From the NCBI RefSeq assembly GCF_001500125.1, contig NZ_LQIV01000018.1, positions 1-64,000 on the forward strand: a DNA stretch of 64,000 bases. The letters are read 5' to 3'. A model generated the notes under the pieces. It did no database searches, was not told the DNA's origin, and saw only the letters and a list, made by a program, of their open reading frames with translations. This DNA is from Mycobacterium sp. IS-1742. Its GTDB lineage: Bacteria; Actinomycetota; Actinomycetes; Mycobacteriales; Mycobacteriaceae. A program made the translations under genes and the position numbers. This document shows positions 39,134-48,304 of the stretch, in pieces. Each line of letters opens with the position of its first letter. Within the stretch, counting starts at the first letter, position 1.

Positions 39134-40171
39134 ATGAGCAAACGCGTCGCTCTGGTACTGGGTAGTGGCGGTGCCCGCGGTTACGCACACATCGGCGTGA
39201 TCGAGGAATTGCGGGAGCGCGACTACGACATCATCGGGATCTCGGGTTCGTCGATGGGCGCGCTGGTCGGGGGCCTGCAGGCGGCCGGCAAGCTCAACCA
39301 GTACTCCGAATGGGCGAAATCGCTGACCCAGCGCGCGGTCCTGCGTCTGCTGGACCCCTCGCTCACCGCGCCGGGCGTGCTGCGCGCCGAGAAGATCCTC
39401 GACGCGGTCCGCGAGATGCTCGGTGAGGTCTGCATCGAGGATCTGCCGGTGCCGTACACCGCGGTCACGACGGATCTGATCGCCGGCCGATCGGTGTGGC
39501 TGCAACGCGGTCCGGTGGACGCGGCGATCCGCGCCTCGATCGCGATCCCCGGCGTCATCACACCCCACGTGCTCGACGGGCGGTTGCTGGCCGACGGCGG
39601 GATTCTCGACCCGCTGCCGATGGCGCCGGTCGCCGCGGTCAACGCCGACGTGACGATCGCGGTGAGCCTCGGGGGCAGCGAGTCCGGCGGGTACGAACCC
39701 GACGTCAGTGAGGGGAATTCCACCGCCGATTGGCTGGACCGCCTGCTGCGCAGCACCTCTGCGCTGCTGGACACGAAGTCGGCGCGCACCGTGCTCGACA
39801 CCCCCGCCGTGCGGTCGATGATGAACCGCTTCGGGACGACCCCGGTGGACGAGGACCTGGAGACCACCGACGACCAACCCGAAACGGACAGCAGCGCCGA
39901 CGAACTCATCGACTCCGCCAAGGAGGTCGCGGTGCCGAAGCTGGGCAGTTTCGAGGTGATGAACCGCACCATCGACATCGCCCAGGCGGCGCTGGCCCGC
40001 CACACCCTCGCCGCGTATCCGCCCGACCTTCTCATCGAGGTGCCCCGGTCAGCGTGCCGCAGTTTGGATTTCCACCGCGCAGCCGAGGTCATCGAGGTGG
40101 GCAGGCGACTGGCCGTCCAGGCGCTCGACCAGTTCGAGCAGCCGCAGTGCGCTGCGCCGCCTCAGACCTGA
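39134..40171 (+). CDS. Patatin-like phospholipase (Rv1063c type)
   Basis: A 345-residue patatin-family lipid acyl hydrolase. The anion-binding loop is LGSGGARGYAHIGV (residues about 8-21), the nucleophile Ser in GISGSSMGAL (about 41), and the catalytic Asp in LLADGGILDPLP. The Ser-Asp dyad is complete. Membrane or signal sequence is absent, so it acts in the cytosol or at the inner leaflet. It overlaps the convergent second patatin gene by ten bases. Confidence 0.88.
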   Translation: MSKRVALVLGSGGARGYAHIGVIEELRERDYDIIGISGSSMGALVGGLQAAGKLNQYSEWAKSLTQRAVLRLLDPSLTAPGVLRAEKILDAVREMLGEVCIEDLPVPYTAVTTDLIAGRSVWLQRGPVDAAIRASIAIPGVITPHVLDGRLLADGGILDPLPMAPVAAVNADVTIAVSLGGSESGGYEPDVSEGNSTADWLDRLLRSTSALLDTKSARTVLDTPAVRSMMNRFGTTPVDEDLETTDDQPETDSSADELIDSAKEVAVPKLGSFEVMNRTIDIAQAALARHTLAAYPPDLLIEVPRSACRSLDFHRAAEVIEVGRRLAVQALDQFEQPQCAAPPQT

Positions 40172-41022
40172 GCCGCGAGGAAGCCGGCGACGTCGGCGGC
40201 CACCCGCCGGCCCTGTGCCCGGCCCGCCTTCGCGGACGGTATCCGGCACGCCGGGTCGAGCGGATTGGCGCCGAACGCCGCCAGCGCCTCATCGTCGGCG
40301 AAGACGCCGAACGTGGGGACCGGGAAGCCGTCCACCTCGGCGACCGCGCCGCTGCCGAACGGCGACGGCGACGACCGGCCGGAGGGCACCAACACCACCG
40401 CGGTGTCGCAGTCGGCGGCGACCGCCATGTTGACGGTGCTGCCGACGCCGCCGTCCATGTAGCGCCGCGTCCCGATCGTCACCGGCGGCCACACGCCCGG
40501 GACGGCGCAACTGGCGGCGACGGCGTCGACCAGGTTCACGCCCGAGGTCCGGTCGAGGGTGACGAGTTCCCCCGTTGCGGTGTCGATCGCCGTCACCCGG
40601 AGCTCACGGTCGGGCCAGTCGTGGCCGGGCAGCCGCTGTTCGATGACCGCGCGGCGCACGTCCTCGGCGACGGTCGGGGTGGACAGCGCGATCTCGCCGA
40701 TGCGTTGCAGCTTCTGGGTGGTCGTCGCGTCCGGATCGGTCATCGCGGCCGTGAACACGCCCATGATCGTCTCGATGCTCACCCCGGGGTCGATCTCGGA
40801 CGTGCTCGGCGCCAATTGCCGGCCGTAGAGGGCCTCGATGCCGAGCCCGCTGCCGATCTGCGCGGCCACGGTGGACCCGGCCGACGTGCCGACCAGGACG
40901 TCGGAGGCCAGCAGCGCCCGCGCGGTGTCGGGTGCCTCGTCGTGGATGCCGCACAGCACCCCGGTCTCCCAGGCGATGCCCGCGATGCCGCCACCGGCCA
41001 GCACCAGTGCTCGCTTCGTCAC
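40162..41022 (-). CDS. Patatin-like phospholipase (Rv1062 type)
   Basis: A 286-residue patatin-family hydrolase with LVLAGGGIAGIAWETG as the oxyanion loop, the nucleophile Ser in VLVGTSAGSTVA, and the Asp in YMDGGVGSTVNM. The GTG at 41022 (VTKRALVLAGGG) is chosen because it directly precedes the first beta strand. Two patatin genes facing each other in this order occur also in M. tuberculosis. Substrate unknown. Confidence 0.87.
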   Translation of the reverse strand: MTKRALVLAGGGIAGIAWETGVLCGIHDEAPDTARALLASDVLVGTSAGSTVAAQIGSGLGIEALYGRQLAPSTSEIDPGVSIETIMGVFTAAMTDPDATTTQKLQRIGEIALSTPTVAEDVRRAVIEQRLPGHDWPDRELRVTAIDTATGELVTLDRTSGVNLVDAVAASCAVPGVWPPVTIGTRRYMDGGVGSTVNMAVAADCDTAVVLVPSGRSSPSPFGSGAVAEVDGFPVPTFGVFADDEALAAFGANPLDPACRIPSAKAGRAQGRRVAADVAGFLAAQV

Positions 41023-41084
41023 AGCCAGGCAGTGTGCCAGGTGGGAGCGCGGCGGGCCGCGTCGCACCGCCCTACCCTGTACGG

Positions 41085-41735
41085 GTGTCCCGCGTGCTCA
41101 GCGTCAACGTCGCCCGACCGCGGCCGAACCCGGCCAGGGGCGGGAAGGTCACCGGTATCGACAAGGTGCCGACGGACGACGCGGTCCACGTGCGGGCCCC
41201 CGGCCTGCTGCGCACCGGGCTCGGCAGCGGGATCCCGGGGGATGTGATCGGCAACCTCAAGCTGCACGGCGGCGACGACCAGGCGGTGTACGCGTATGCG
41301 CGCGAGGACCTCGACCGCTGGCAGACCGCGTTGGGCCGGCCGTTGACGGACGGCAACTTCGGCGAGAACCTCACCACGTCCGGGGTCGACGTCACCGGCG
41401 CGGTCATCGGCGAGCGGTGGCGGGTCGGTGGCGACGGTCTGCTCCTCGAGGTCACCTCGCCCCGGACGCCGTGCCGGACGTTCGCCGCGTTCCTCGGTGT
41501 CCGGGGGTGGATCAGGACCTTCACCGAGGCCGCCGTTCCCGGTGCGTATCTGCGGGTGATCGAACCCGGATCCGTGCGGGCGGGTGACGGCATCGAGGTC
41601 ATCGAGCGGCCCGACAGCGAGGTCACGGTCGGTCTGGTCTTCCGCGCCATGTTCGGCGAGCCGGATCTGCTGGCTCTGCTACAGGATGTCGACGCGCTTC
41701 CCGACGACATCAAGAAGCGCGCCGCCCGCGTCTGA
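41085..41735 (+). CDS. MOSC domain protein (YiiM type)
   Basis: A 216-residue protein with a MOSC domain (about residues 25-160) and the C-terminal alpha-helical extension of YiiM-like proteins. The conserved Cys lies in TSPRTPCRTFAAFLG (about residue 129), together with the LKLHGGDDQAVYAY and DGNFGENLTTSG motifs. MOSC proteins bind or transfer molybdenum cofactor/persulfide sulfur; YiiM-like ones reduce N-hydroxylated compounds. GTG at 41085 is the start nearest the conserved region. Confidence 0.85.
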   Translation: MSRVLSVNVARPRPNPARGGKVTGIDKVPTDDAVHVRAPGLLRTGLGSGIPGDVIGNLKLHGGDDQAVYAYAREDLDRWQTALGRPLTDGNFGENLTTSGVDVTGAVIGERWRVGGDGLLLEVTSPRTPCRTFAAFLGVRGWIRTFTEAAVPGAYLRVIEPGSVRAGDGIEVIERPDSEVTVGLVFRAMFGEPDLLALLQDVDALPDDIKKRAARV

Positions 41736-41736
41736 G

Positions 41737-42792
41737 TCAGCGCAGCGGTCCGGCCGCCAGTCCGCTGATCAACGGCAGATCGAGGTAGGTGGCGATGCCG
41801 GGAGCGGCGGCGCACACCGCGGGCACGGAGTTCACGCAGTGCGCGGCGGTCGCCACGATGCCGTTGTTGCTCTGCAGGCCGGCCTCGACGCTGTCGGGCT
41901 GAAAACCCTTGACCGTCACCGTGAAATCCGGATTGCCGCGGACCTCCATCTCGTAACGCTCCCCGGCCTCGCCGAACTCCCACGCGGGGTCGAGGTTCTC
42001 CTCCCCCATCAGCCAGTTGACCGTCACACGCACGACCACCTCTCCGTCGACGGTCGCCTCCCAGTGGAACCGCCGCGCCGCGACCTGCCCGGGTTCGATG
42101 GCGCCGATCGGTGACTCGATCGGGGCGGTGGCGACGGCGATCTCCTGCGACGAGCGGATCTTCGGGTCGGCCCGGAACCCCATCTTGTCGACGACCATGC
42201 GCACGGACTGGATGAACCCGCCGTCGAGCAGTTTCTGCATCGGCCCCGACAGCGCGTTGTCCGGGGTGTCGCCGAAGCCCATCACGTAGCGCACCACATC
42301 GGGGGCGTCGTAGGTGCGCAGGTCCGAGAACTCCTCGGCGCGCACGAACGTCACGCCCGTCGACATGATCGACATGACGAGCGGGAACTTCTCGCTGATC
42401 CCGCCCGGCGCGATCCCGGTCCCGTGCAGGGTGACGCCGCCCTCCAGCGCGGCGGCGCGCAGGGGTGCGGCCTCCTTCTCGCCGGGGTAGAACCAGCCGA
42501 CGGGGGTGACCACGTTCTTGCCCGACCGCAGCAGGGCGGCGACCTCCTTCGGGTCGGGCAGCAGCGGCGAGTAGATCACCGCGTCGGCGTCGAGAGCGAG
42601 GATGTCCTCGACGCTGTCGGTGGCGGTGACCCCGATCGGGTCCGTCCCGATCAGCTCGCCGACGTCCTTGCCCGCCTTGGCTTCCGAATGCACCCAGCAG
42701 CCGACGAGTTCGAGGTCGGGGTGTTCGAGGACACCGTTGATCGCCGCGACGCCGACTCCGCCGGTCGCCCACTGCACCACCCGTAACGCCAT
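41737..42792 (-). CDS. DapB-like NAD(P)-dependent oxidoreductase (Rv1059 type)
   Basis: A 351-residue Rossmann-fold protein. The N-terminal [13 protein letters not shown] resembles the dinucleotide-binding loop of dihydrodipicolinate reductases and 2,4-diaminopentanoate dehydrogenase-like proteins. The remainder has the family's long alpha/beta domain ending in [12 protein letters not shown]. It is divergent from an SCP-x thiolase gene and shares its promoter with a KstR-type operator, so a lipid or steroid substrate is likely; the reaction is unknown. Confidence 0.8.
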   Translation of the reverse strand: MALRVVQWATGGVGVAAINGVLEHPDLELVGCWVHSEAKAGKDVGELIGTDPIGVTATDSVEDILALDADAVIYSPLLPDPKEVAALLRSGKNVVTPVGWFYPGEKEAAPLRAAALEGGVTLHGTGIAPGGISEKFPLVMSIMSTGVTFVRAEEFSDLRTYDAPDVVRYVMGFGDTPDNALSGPMQKLLDGGFIQSVRMVVDKMGFRADPKIRSSQEIAVATAPIESPIGAIEPGQVAARRFHWEATVDGEVVVRVTVNWLMGEENLDPAWEFGEAGERYEMEVRGNPDFTVTVKGFQPDSVEAGLQSNNGIVATAAHCVNSVPAVCAAAPGIATYLDLPLISGLAAGPLR

Positions 42793-42816
42793 CGGACCTC
42801 CTCTTGACCCCCGAAC

Positions 42817-42830
42817 TAGAACGCGTTCTA
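42817..42830. promoter_or_regulatory. KstR-type operator
   Basis: TAGAACGCGTTCTA is a perfect 14-bp palindrome matching the KstR consensus TnnAACnnGTTnnA. It lies between the divergent reductase (start 42792) and thiolase (start 42876) genes, 24 and 45 bases from the two start codons. TTGACC upstream (42804-42809) and TATTGT (42829-42834) could be promoter elements that it overlaps. KstR represses cholesterol catabolism genes in mycobacteria. Confidence 0.8.
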
Positions 42831-42875
42831 TTGTGGTCTACACCACTTCTTCCCATAAGCGAAGGGACCAGCGCC

Positions 42876-44066
42876 ATGCCGCAGAGAGTGTTCGTCGTGG
42901 GTGTCGGAATGACGAAGTTCGAGAAGCCGGGCTCGCGGGAGGGCTGGGACTACCCGCAGATGGCGAAGGAGTCGGGTACCAAGGCGCTCGCCGACGCCGG
43001 TATCGATTACGCGGAGGTGGAGCACGGCTTCGTCGGGTACTGCTCGGGTGACTCCACGTCGGGTCAGCGGGCTCTCTACGAACTCGGCATGACCGGCATC
43101 CCGGTGGTCAACGTCAACAACAACTGCTCCACCGGGTCGACGGCGCTGTACCTGGCCGCTCAGACGATCCGCGGCGGCCTGGCCGACTGCGCCATCGCGC
43201 TCGGCTTCGAGAAGATGCAGCCCGGATCGCTGGGGGGCGGGGCGAGCGACCGGGAGTCCCCGATGGGTCGCCACGTCAAGGCGATGGCCGAGATCGACGA
43301 GTTCGCGATGCCGGTGGCGCCGTGGATGTTCGGCGCAGCCGGCCGCGAACACATGCGTCAGCACGGCAGCACGGCCGAGCATTTCGCAAAGATCGGCTAC
43401 AAGAACCACAAGCATTCGGTCAACAACCCCTACGCCCAGTTCCAGGACGAGTACACCCTCGACGACATCCTCGGCGCGCGGATGATCTCCGATCCGCTGA
43501 CCAAACTGCAGTGTTCACCGACCTCGGACGGGTCGGGCGCGGCGATCCTGGCCGGCGAGGCCTTCGTCGACAGGCACGGGCTCGCCGGCCAGGCCGTGGA
43601 GATCGTCGGGCAGGCGATGACCACCGACTTCGCCAGCACCTTCGACGGGTCCGCCAAGAACCTGATCGGCTACGACATGAACGTCAAAGCCGCGCAACAG
43701 GTCTACGAGCAGTCGGGGCTCGGCCCCGCCGACTTCCAGGTGATCGAACTGCACGACTGTTTCTCGGCCAACGAACTGCTGCTGTACGAGGCGCTGGGCC
43801 TGTGCGGTGAGGGCGAGGCCCCCAAGCTGATCGACAACGGGGACACCACCTACGGCGGGCCGTGGGTGGTCAACCCGTCGGGCGGCCTGATCTCCAAGGG
43901 CCACCCGCTCGGCGCGACCGGTCTGGCGCAGTGCGCCGAGCTCACGTGGCAGCTGCGCGGCACGGCCGACAAGCGCCAGGTCGACAACGTGACAGCGGCG
44001 CTGCAGCACAACATCGGGCTCGGCGGCGCGGCGGTGGTGACCGCCTACCAGCGCGCCGAACGCTGA
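42876..44066 (+). CDS. SCP-x/Ltp-type thiolase (lipid-transfer protein)
   Basis: A 396-residue thiolase-fold protein of the SCP-x group. The reactive Cys is in [14 protein letters not shown] (about residue 88), with the His-containing [10 protein letters not shown] and [17 protein letters not shown] downstream. Mycobacterial Ltp proteins of this group act in steroid side-chain or fatty acid degradation and may be thiolases or aldolases. The ATG at 42876 follows GAAGGG. The KstR operator in its promoter supports a sterol role. Confidence 0.87.
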   Translation: MPQRVFVVGVGMTKFEKPGSREGWDYPQMAKESGTKALADAGIDYAEVEHGFVGYCSGDSTSGQRALYELGMTGIPVVNVNNNCSTGSTALYLAAQTIRGGLADCAIALGFEKMQPGSLGGGASDRESPMGRHVKAMAEIDEFAMPVAPWMFGAAGREHMRQHGSTAEHFAKIGYKNHKHSVNNPYAQFQDEYTLDDILGARMISDPLTKLQCSPTSDGSGAAILAGEAFVDRHGLAGQAVEIVGQAMTTDFASTFDGSAKNLIGYDMNVKAAQQVYEQSGLGPADFQVIELHDCFSANELLLYEALGLCGEGEAPKLIDNGDTTYGGPWVVNPSGGLISKGHPLGATGLAQCAELTWQLRGTADKRQVDNVTAALQHNIGLGGAAVVTAYQRAER

Positions 44067-44202
44067 GCGCCGCCTCGTCCCACTGAACCGTCCGGCCCGC
44101 CGCCTCGTATCCACAGCAGGTTCTCGTCGCCGCCGGGAAGCAATACGGCCTCGAAAGCGATGCAGGAAGAGGACAATTGCGGCGGAGGGACGGAGGTCCG
44201 TC

Positions 44203-44517
44203 ATGAACAAGAAGTGGTTGCTCGGCGCGGTGTCCGGAGTGGCGATCGGGGTTCTCGCCGCACCGGCGGGCATTGCCTCCGCACAGGAGTCAGCACAGGA
44301 GACGATCGACCGCCTTCGCAGCGAGGGGTACACGGTCAACATCGACCGGGTCGGATCCGGGCCGCTGAGCGAATGCGTCGTCACCAACGTGCGCAACGCG
44401 AAGTCGACGACATCGTGGTCGCCGATCGACCGCATCGGCCTCGACGACGACATCACCGTGTTCGATCCGGTGGTCGTCAGCCGGTCGGTGTCGGTCACGC
44501 TGAACTGCGCGGGCTGA
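44203..44517 (+). CDS. Small secreted protein
   Basis: A 104-residue protein with a Sec signal peptide (KKWLLGAVSGVAIGVLAAPAGIASA, cleavage after ASA-Q near residue 27). The mature part of about 77 residues has two Cys (SECVVTNV and LNCAG) that may form a disulfide. Comparable small exported proteins are common in mycobacteria. Function unknown. GGAGG lies about ten bases before the ATG. A terminator follows. Confidence 0.8.
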   Translation: MNKKWLLGAVSGVAIGVLAAPAGIASAQESAQETIDRLRSEGYTVNIDRVGSGPLSECVVTNVRNAKSTTSWSPIDRIGLDDDITVFDPVVVSRSVSVTLNCAG

Positions 44518-44521
44518 GACG

Positions 44522-44565
44522 CCGGAAGACCCGACCGGGAGAGGTCACCGGTCGGGTCGTTCCGG
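44522..44565. terminator. 17-bp bidirectional stem-loop terminator
   Basis: Arms CCGGAA-GACCCGACCGG (44522-44538) and CCGGTCGGGTC-TTCCGG (44548-44565) pair perfectly apart from one bulged base, around a 9-base loop. It lies between the convergent small secreted protein gene and dctA. Confidence 0.75.
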
Positions 44566-44572
44566 GCGCGCG

Positions 44573-45946
44573 CTACGCCGGCGCGGGGACACGCTCCTCG
44601 ATGCGCCGCTCTTCGGCGGAGTGATCGTCGACCATCGTGAGCTCGTCGAAGGGATCCTCACCGCGCAGCACCGCGTCCACCCGGTCCCTGTCGATGGTCC
44701 TGGTCCACGACCCGACCAGGATGGTGGCGACCGCGTTGCCCGAGAAGTTCGTCACCGCACGGGCTTCCGACATGAACCGGTCGATGCCGACGATCAGGCC
44801 GACGCCGTCGAGCAGGTCGGGACGGTGGCTCTGCAGGCCGGCGGCGAGCGTCGCCAGCCCCGCGCCGGTCACCCCGGCCGCGCCCTTGGAGGCGACGATC
44901 ATGAACACCAGCAGCCCGATCTGCTCGGTCAGGGAGAGCGGATCACCCAGTGCGCCCGCGATGAACAGCGACGCCATGGTCAGGTAGATCGCCGTGCCGT
45001 CGAGGTTGAACGAGTATCCGGTCGGCACGACGACGCCGACGGTGCTGCGCTCCACCCCCAGGTGCTCCATCTTCGCGATCAGCCGCGGCAGCGCCGACTC
45101 CGACGACGAGGTGGACACGATCAGCAGGTATTCGCGGGCCAGGTAGCGGACGAGCTTGAAGATCGAGACCCCGGCGACCGCCCGCATCAGCACACCGAGC
45201 ACGCCGAAGACGAACACCGCGCAGGTCACGTAGAAGCCGAGCATCAGCGTGAGCAGTTGTGTGACTGCCGCCCAACCGGTTTGGCCGACGACGTTGGCGA
45301 TGGCGCCGAATGCGCCGATGGGCGCCAGCCAGAGGATCATCACCAGGATCTTGAACACGAGCTTCTGCAGGTGTTCGACGCCGCGCAGGATCGGCTCACC
45401 CGAGCGGCCCATCGCCTGCAGTGCGAAACCCACCAGCAGCGCGACGAACAACGCCTGCAGCACGCTGCCCGCGGTCAGCGCCGACACCAGGGTCTCGGGG
45501 ATGATGCCCTGGACGAAGTCCATCAGTCCCCCGGACTCGTGGGCCTTCTCGGCCAGCTCGACACCCTTGCCCGCCGCGCTCTCGGACAGGTTCATGCCGG
45601 TGCCCGGATGCAGGATATTGCCGACCAACAGGCCGATCGCCAGCGCGAAGGTGGACATCACCAGGAAGTACGCGAAGGCCAGGCCGCCGACCTTACCGAC
45701 CGTGGCCGCCTTGCGCACCGACCCGATGCCCAACACGATCGTGCAGAAGATCACCGGCGCGATCATCATCTTGATCAGGTCGACGAACATGGTGCCGAGC
45801 ACGCCGACGCTCTTGCCGACACCCGGTGCCAGGATGCCGACGGCCACGCCGGCCACCACGGCCACGATGACGGCGATGTAGAGCCAGTGCGTGCGGTCGC
45901 GCCGGGTCGTGGGCGCCTCGGGCGGTAAATCGAGGGCGACGGTCAT
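44573..45946 (-). CDS. dctA: C4-dicarboxylate/H+ symporter DctA
   Basis: A 457-residue glutamate/dicarboxylate symporter (DAACS family) with about eight helices plus two re-entrant loops. Diagnostic stretches are TSSSESALPRLI (serine-rich loop), VVVPTGYSFNLDGTAIYL, and a late GLIVGIDRFMSEARAVTNFSGNAVA with the conserved Asp/Arg. Substrates are expected to be succinate, fumarate, malate or aspartate. GGAGGAAACC before the ATG sets the start at 45946. It is divergent from a two-component system of the CitA/DcuS type that probably controls it. Confidence 0.92.
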   Translation of the reverse strand: MTVALDLPPEAPTTRRDRTHWLYIAVIVAVVAGVAVGILAPGVGKSVGVLGTMFVDLIKMMIAPVIFCTIVLGIGSVRKAATVGKVGGLAFAYFLVMSTFALAIGLLVGNILHPGTGMNLSESAAGKGVELAEKAHESGGLMDFVQGIIPETLVSALTAGSVLQALFVALLVGFALQAMGRSGEPILRGVEHLQKLVFKILVMILWLAPIGAFGAIANVVGQTGWAAVTQLLTLMLGFYVTCAVFVFGVLGVLMRAVAGVSIFKLVRYLAREYLLIVSTSSSESALPRLIAKMEHLGVERSTVGVVVPTGYSFNLDGTAIYLTMASLFIAGALGDPLSLTEQIGLLVFMIVASKGAAGVTGAGLATLAAGLQSHRPDLLDGVGLIVGIDRFMSEARAVTNFSGNAVATILVGSWTRTIDRDRVDAVLRGEDPFDELTMVDDHSAEERRIEERVPAPA

Positions 45947-46046
45947 GGTTTCCTCCAGGTCGACATCGGGTGCGGTCTGCAAGTAGGTTCGGCCACGACG
46001 TGAGCCAGGTCACGTTTTAGTTCATTTCGTTCAGCGGAGGTTGCGG

Positions 46047-47603
46047 GTGCGGAACCAGTGGCTCCGGCCGCGGTCCCTCGCGGGGCAGGCCATCGCCCTG
46101 CAGATCGTCGTCGTCGCCGTCATCGTGCTCGCCGGCAGCACGCTCGCGCTGATCGACGCGCGCCGCGACGGTGACGAGGCGGCCCGCCAGCAGGTCATCG
46201 GGATCGCCACCGCGCTCGCCGACTCGCCGTCGACCGCGCAGGCCATCCAATCAGGAAGGGCGACAGCGGTTCTGCAACCGGTCACCGAGGCCGTCCGCAC
46301 ACAGACCGGCATCGCGTTCATCACGATCATGGCGCCCGACGGCGTCCGGTTCACCCACACCGATCCGCAGCAGATCGGCGGGCGCTACCTCGGCACCACC
46401 GCCCCCGCCCTGCGCGGTGAGACGTTCAGCGAGTTCTACACCGGAACACTGGGCCCCTCGATCCGTGCCGTCGCGCCGGTGCGTGGCGACGACGGACGCA
46501 TCGTCGGCCTGGTCTCGGCCGGGATCACCCAGCAGACGCTGGCGCAGCGGTGGCGAGCGCAGGTGCCCACGATCGCCGCGGTGACCCTTGCGGCGGTGGC
46601 GATCTCGTCGCTCGGCGCGGTGCTGATCCGGCGGCGCCTCATGCGCCAGACGCACGGTCTGCGTCCGGACGAGCTGCGCGTGATGTACGAACACCACGAC
46701 GCGGTCCTGCATTCGGTGTCCGAGGGGCTCATCGTGCTCGACCGCGGCGGGGTGGCATTGGTCAACGACGAGGCACGCCGCCTGCTGGGGCTGCCGCCGG
46801 GTCCCATCGACACCGCCGCGCTGCCGTTGTTCCTGCAGACCTCCGACCCCGGGGTGCGTGACGAGGTGCACGTCACCGACGAACGGGTGCTGGTGGTCAA
46901 CCGCTCGCGGGTGGCCGGCTCCGATTCGGAGGTGGTGACGATCCGTGACCGCACCGAATTACAAGGCGCGCTCGGCGAACTCAGCTCGCTGCAGGTGCTC
47001 GCCGACTCGCTGCGCGCGCAGGCCCATGAGGCGGCCAACAAGCTGCACACCGTCGTCACCATGGTGGAGATGGGCCGTTCCGAGGACGCGGTGCGCTTCG
47101 CGACCCACGAACTCGAATTGTCCCAACGCCTCGTCGACCGGCTGTCGGACGCGGTCGCCGAACCCGCCCTGGTGGCGCTGCTGTTGGGCAAGACGGCGCA
47201 GGCCGACGAACGGGGTATCGCGCTGACCGTCACCGAGGACACCCATCTGCCGTCGCACAGTGAGGCTCTGTCGGGCCAGGAGATGGTCACCGTGCTGGGC
47301 AACCTCGTCGACAATGCGATGGACGCCTGCGACCGCGACGACCCGTGGGTGGAGGTGACCGTCAACCAGGACGAGGAGCGGTTGTTGATGCGGGTGGCCG
47401 ACAGCGGCGCGGGGATGGATCCGGACGCGTTCGCGCGGGCCATGCAGCGCGGATACTCGACCAAATCGGGCGACGGTCAGACCCATCACGGGCTCGGGCT
47501 GGCGCTGGTCGCGCAGGTGGCGGCCCGGCACGGCGGTACGGTCACCGCCGACGTCACCTACGGTTCGGTGGTGACCGTGACGGTCCCGCTGGGGGCCTCG
47601 TGA
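46047..47603 (+). CDS. CitA/DcuS-type sensor histidine kinase
   Basis: A 518-residue membrane kinase. Two membrane helices (about residues 14-35 and 178-200) flank an extracytoplasmic PASc domain. A cytosolic PAS domain follows, then a CitA-type H-box QAHEAANKLHTVVTMVEMG (phospho-acceptor His) and a HATPase with LGNLVDNAMDA, ADSGAGMD and HGLGLALV. The GTG at 46047 sits six bases after GGAGG; a TTG at 46041 is too close to that site. The kinase should sense dicarboxylates or citrate and phosphorylate the regulator at 47600. Its position divergent from dctA supports this. Confidence 0.9.
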   Translation: MRNQWLRPRSLAGQAIALQIVVVAVIVLAGSTLALIDARRDGDEAARQQVIGIATALADSPSTAQAIQSGRATAVLQPVTEAVRTQTGIAFITIMAPDGVRFTHTDPQQIGGRYLGTTAPALRGETFSEFYTGTLGPSIRAVAPVRGDDGRIVGLVSAGITQQTLAQRWRAQVPTIAAVTLAAVAISSLGAVLIRRRLMRQTHGLRPDELRVMYEHHDAVLHSVSEGLIVLDRGGVALVNDEARRLLGLPPGPIDTAALPLFLQTSDPGVRDEVHVTDERVLVVNRSRVAGSDSEVVTIRDRTELQGALGELSSLQVLADSLRAQAHEAANKLHTVVTMVEMGRSEDAVRFATHELELSQRLVDRLSDAVAEPALVALLLGKTAQADERGIALTVTEDTHLPSHSEALSGQEMVTVLGNLVDNAMDACDRDDPWVEVTVNQDEERLLMRVADSGAGMDPDAFARAMQRGYSTKSGDGQTHHGLGLALVAQVAARHGGTVTADVTYGSVVTVTVPLGAS

Positions 47604-48301
47604 GCGCACCGCCGATCTCGGTGCTCATCGTCGAGGACGATCCGCTGATCGCGGAGGCGCACCAGACCTACCTGTCCCGGCTGGCCGGTTTCGTCACCGC
47701 GGCGGTCGCGCACACCGCCCGTGACGCGATGCGCGCCGCCTCCGGTGCGGCGGCGGGTGAGCACCCGATCGACCTGGTGCTGCTCGACCTCGGCCTGCCC
47801 GACGCGACCGGCATCTCGCTGGCGTCGGCCCTGTCGGGACTGCGCCCGGCACCGGACATCATCGCGATCACCTCGGAGCGGGATCTGGAGATGGTGCGCG
47901 CGGCGGTGTCCCACGGCGCACTGGCGTATCTGCTCAAACCGTTCACGTTCGCGGCGTTCCGGGATCGGCTGGAGCGGTACCGGCGCTACCGCGAGGCGCT
48001 TCCGGCGGGCATCGACGCGGCCAGTCAGGCCGAGGTGGACCGCGCGCTCGCCGAACTGAGGGGCTCCGCCGAACGCGCCGCGACCCCCAAGGGGACGGCG
48101 CCGGGCACGAACGACGAGATCGCCAGGGCCGTGCGCGATTCCGACGGCGGACTCACCGCCGACCAGGTCGCCACGCAGATCGGGGTCTCCCGTGTCACGG
48201 CGTGGCGCTATCTCGAGCGGCTGGCCGACGACGGGACCGTCACCCGCCTCACCGACTACGGCCGGGCAGGCCGCCCGAAGACCCGCTACCAGTGGCGCTG
48301 A
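47600..48301 (+). CDS. CitB/DctR-type response regulator
   Basis: A 233-residue regulator. The receiver domain has the acidic pair VEDDPL (residues about 11-13), phospho-acceptor Asp in LVLLDLGLPD (about 58) and Lys in YLLKPFTF (about 114). The C-terminal domain is a winged helix-turn-helix of the CitB type (LTADQVATQIGVSRVTAWRYLERL). Its GTG overlaps the kinase stop by GTGA, so kinase and regulator are co-translated. Likely target: dctA. Confidence 0.9.
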   Translation: MSAPPISVLIVEDDPLIAEAHQTYLSRLAGFVTAAVAHTARDAMRAASGAAAGEHPIDLVLLDLGLPDATGISLASALSGLRPAPDIIAITSERDLEMVRAAVSHGALAYLLKPFTFAAFRDRLERYRRYREALPAGIDAASQAEVDRALAELRGSAERAATPKGTAPGTNDEIARAVRDSDGGLTADQVATQIGVSRVTAWRYLERLADDGTVTRLTDYGRAGRPKTRYQWR

Positions 48302-48304
48302 CCG

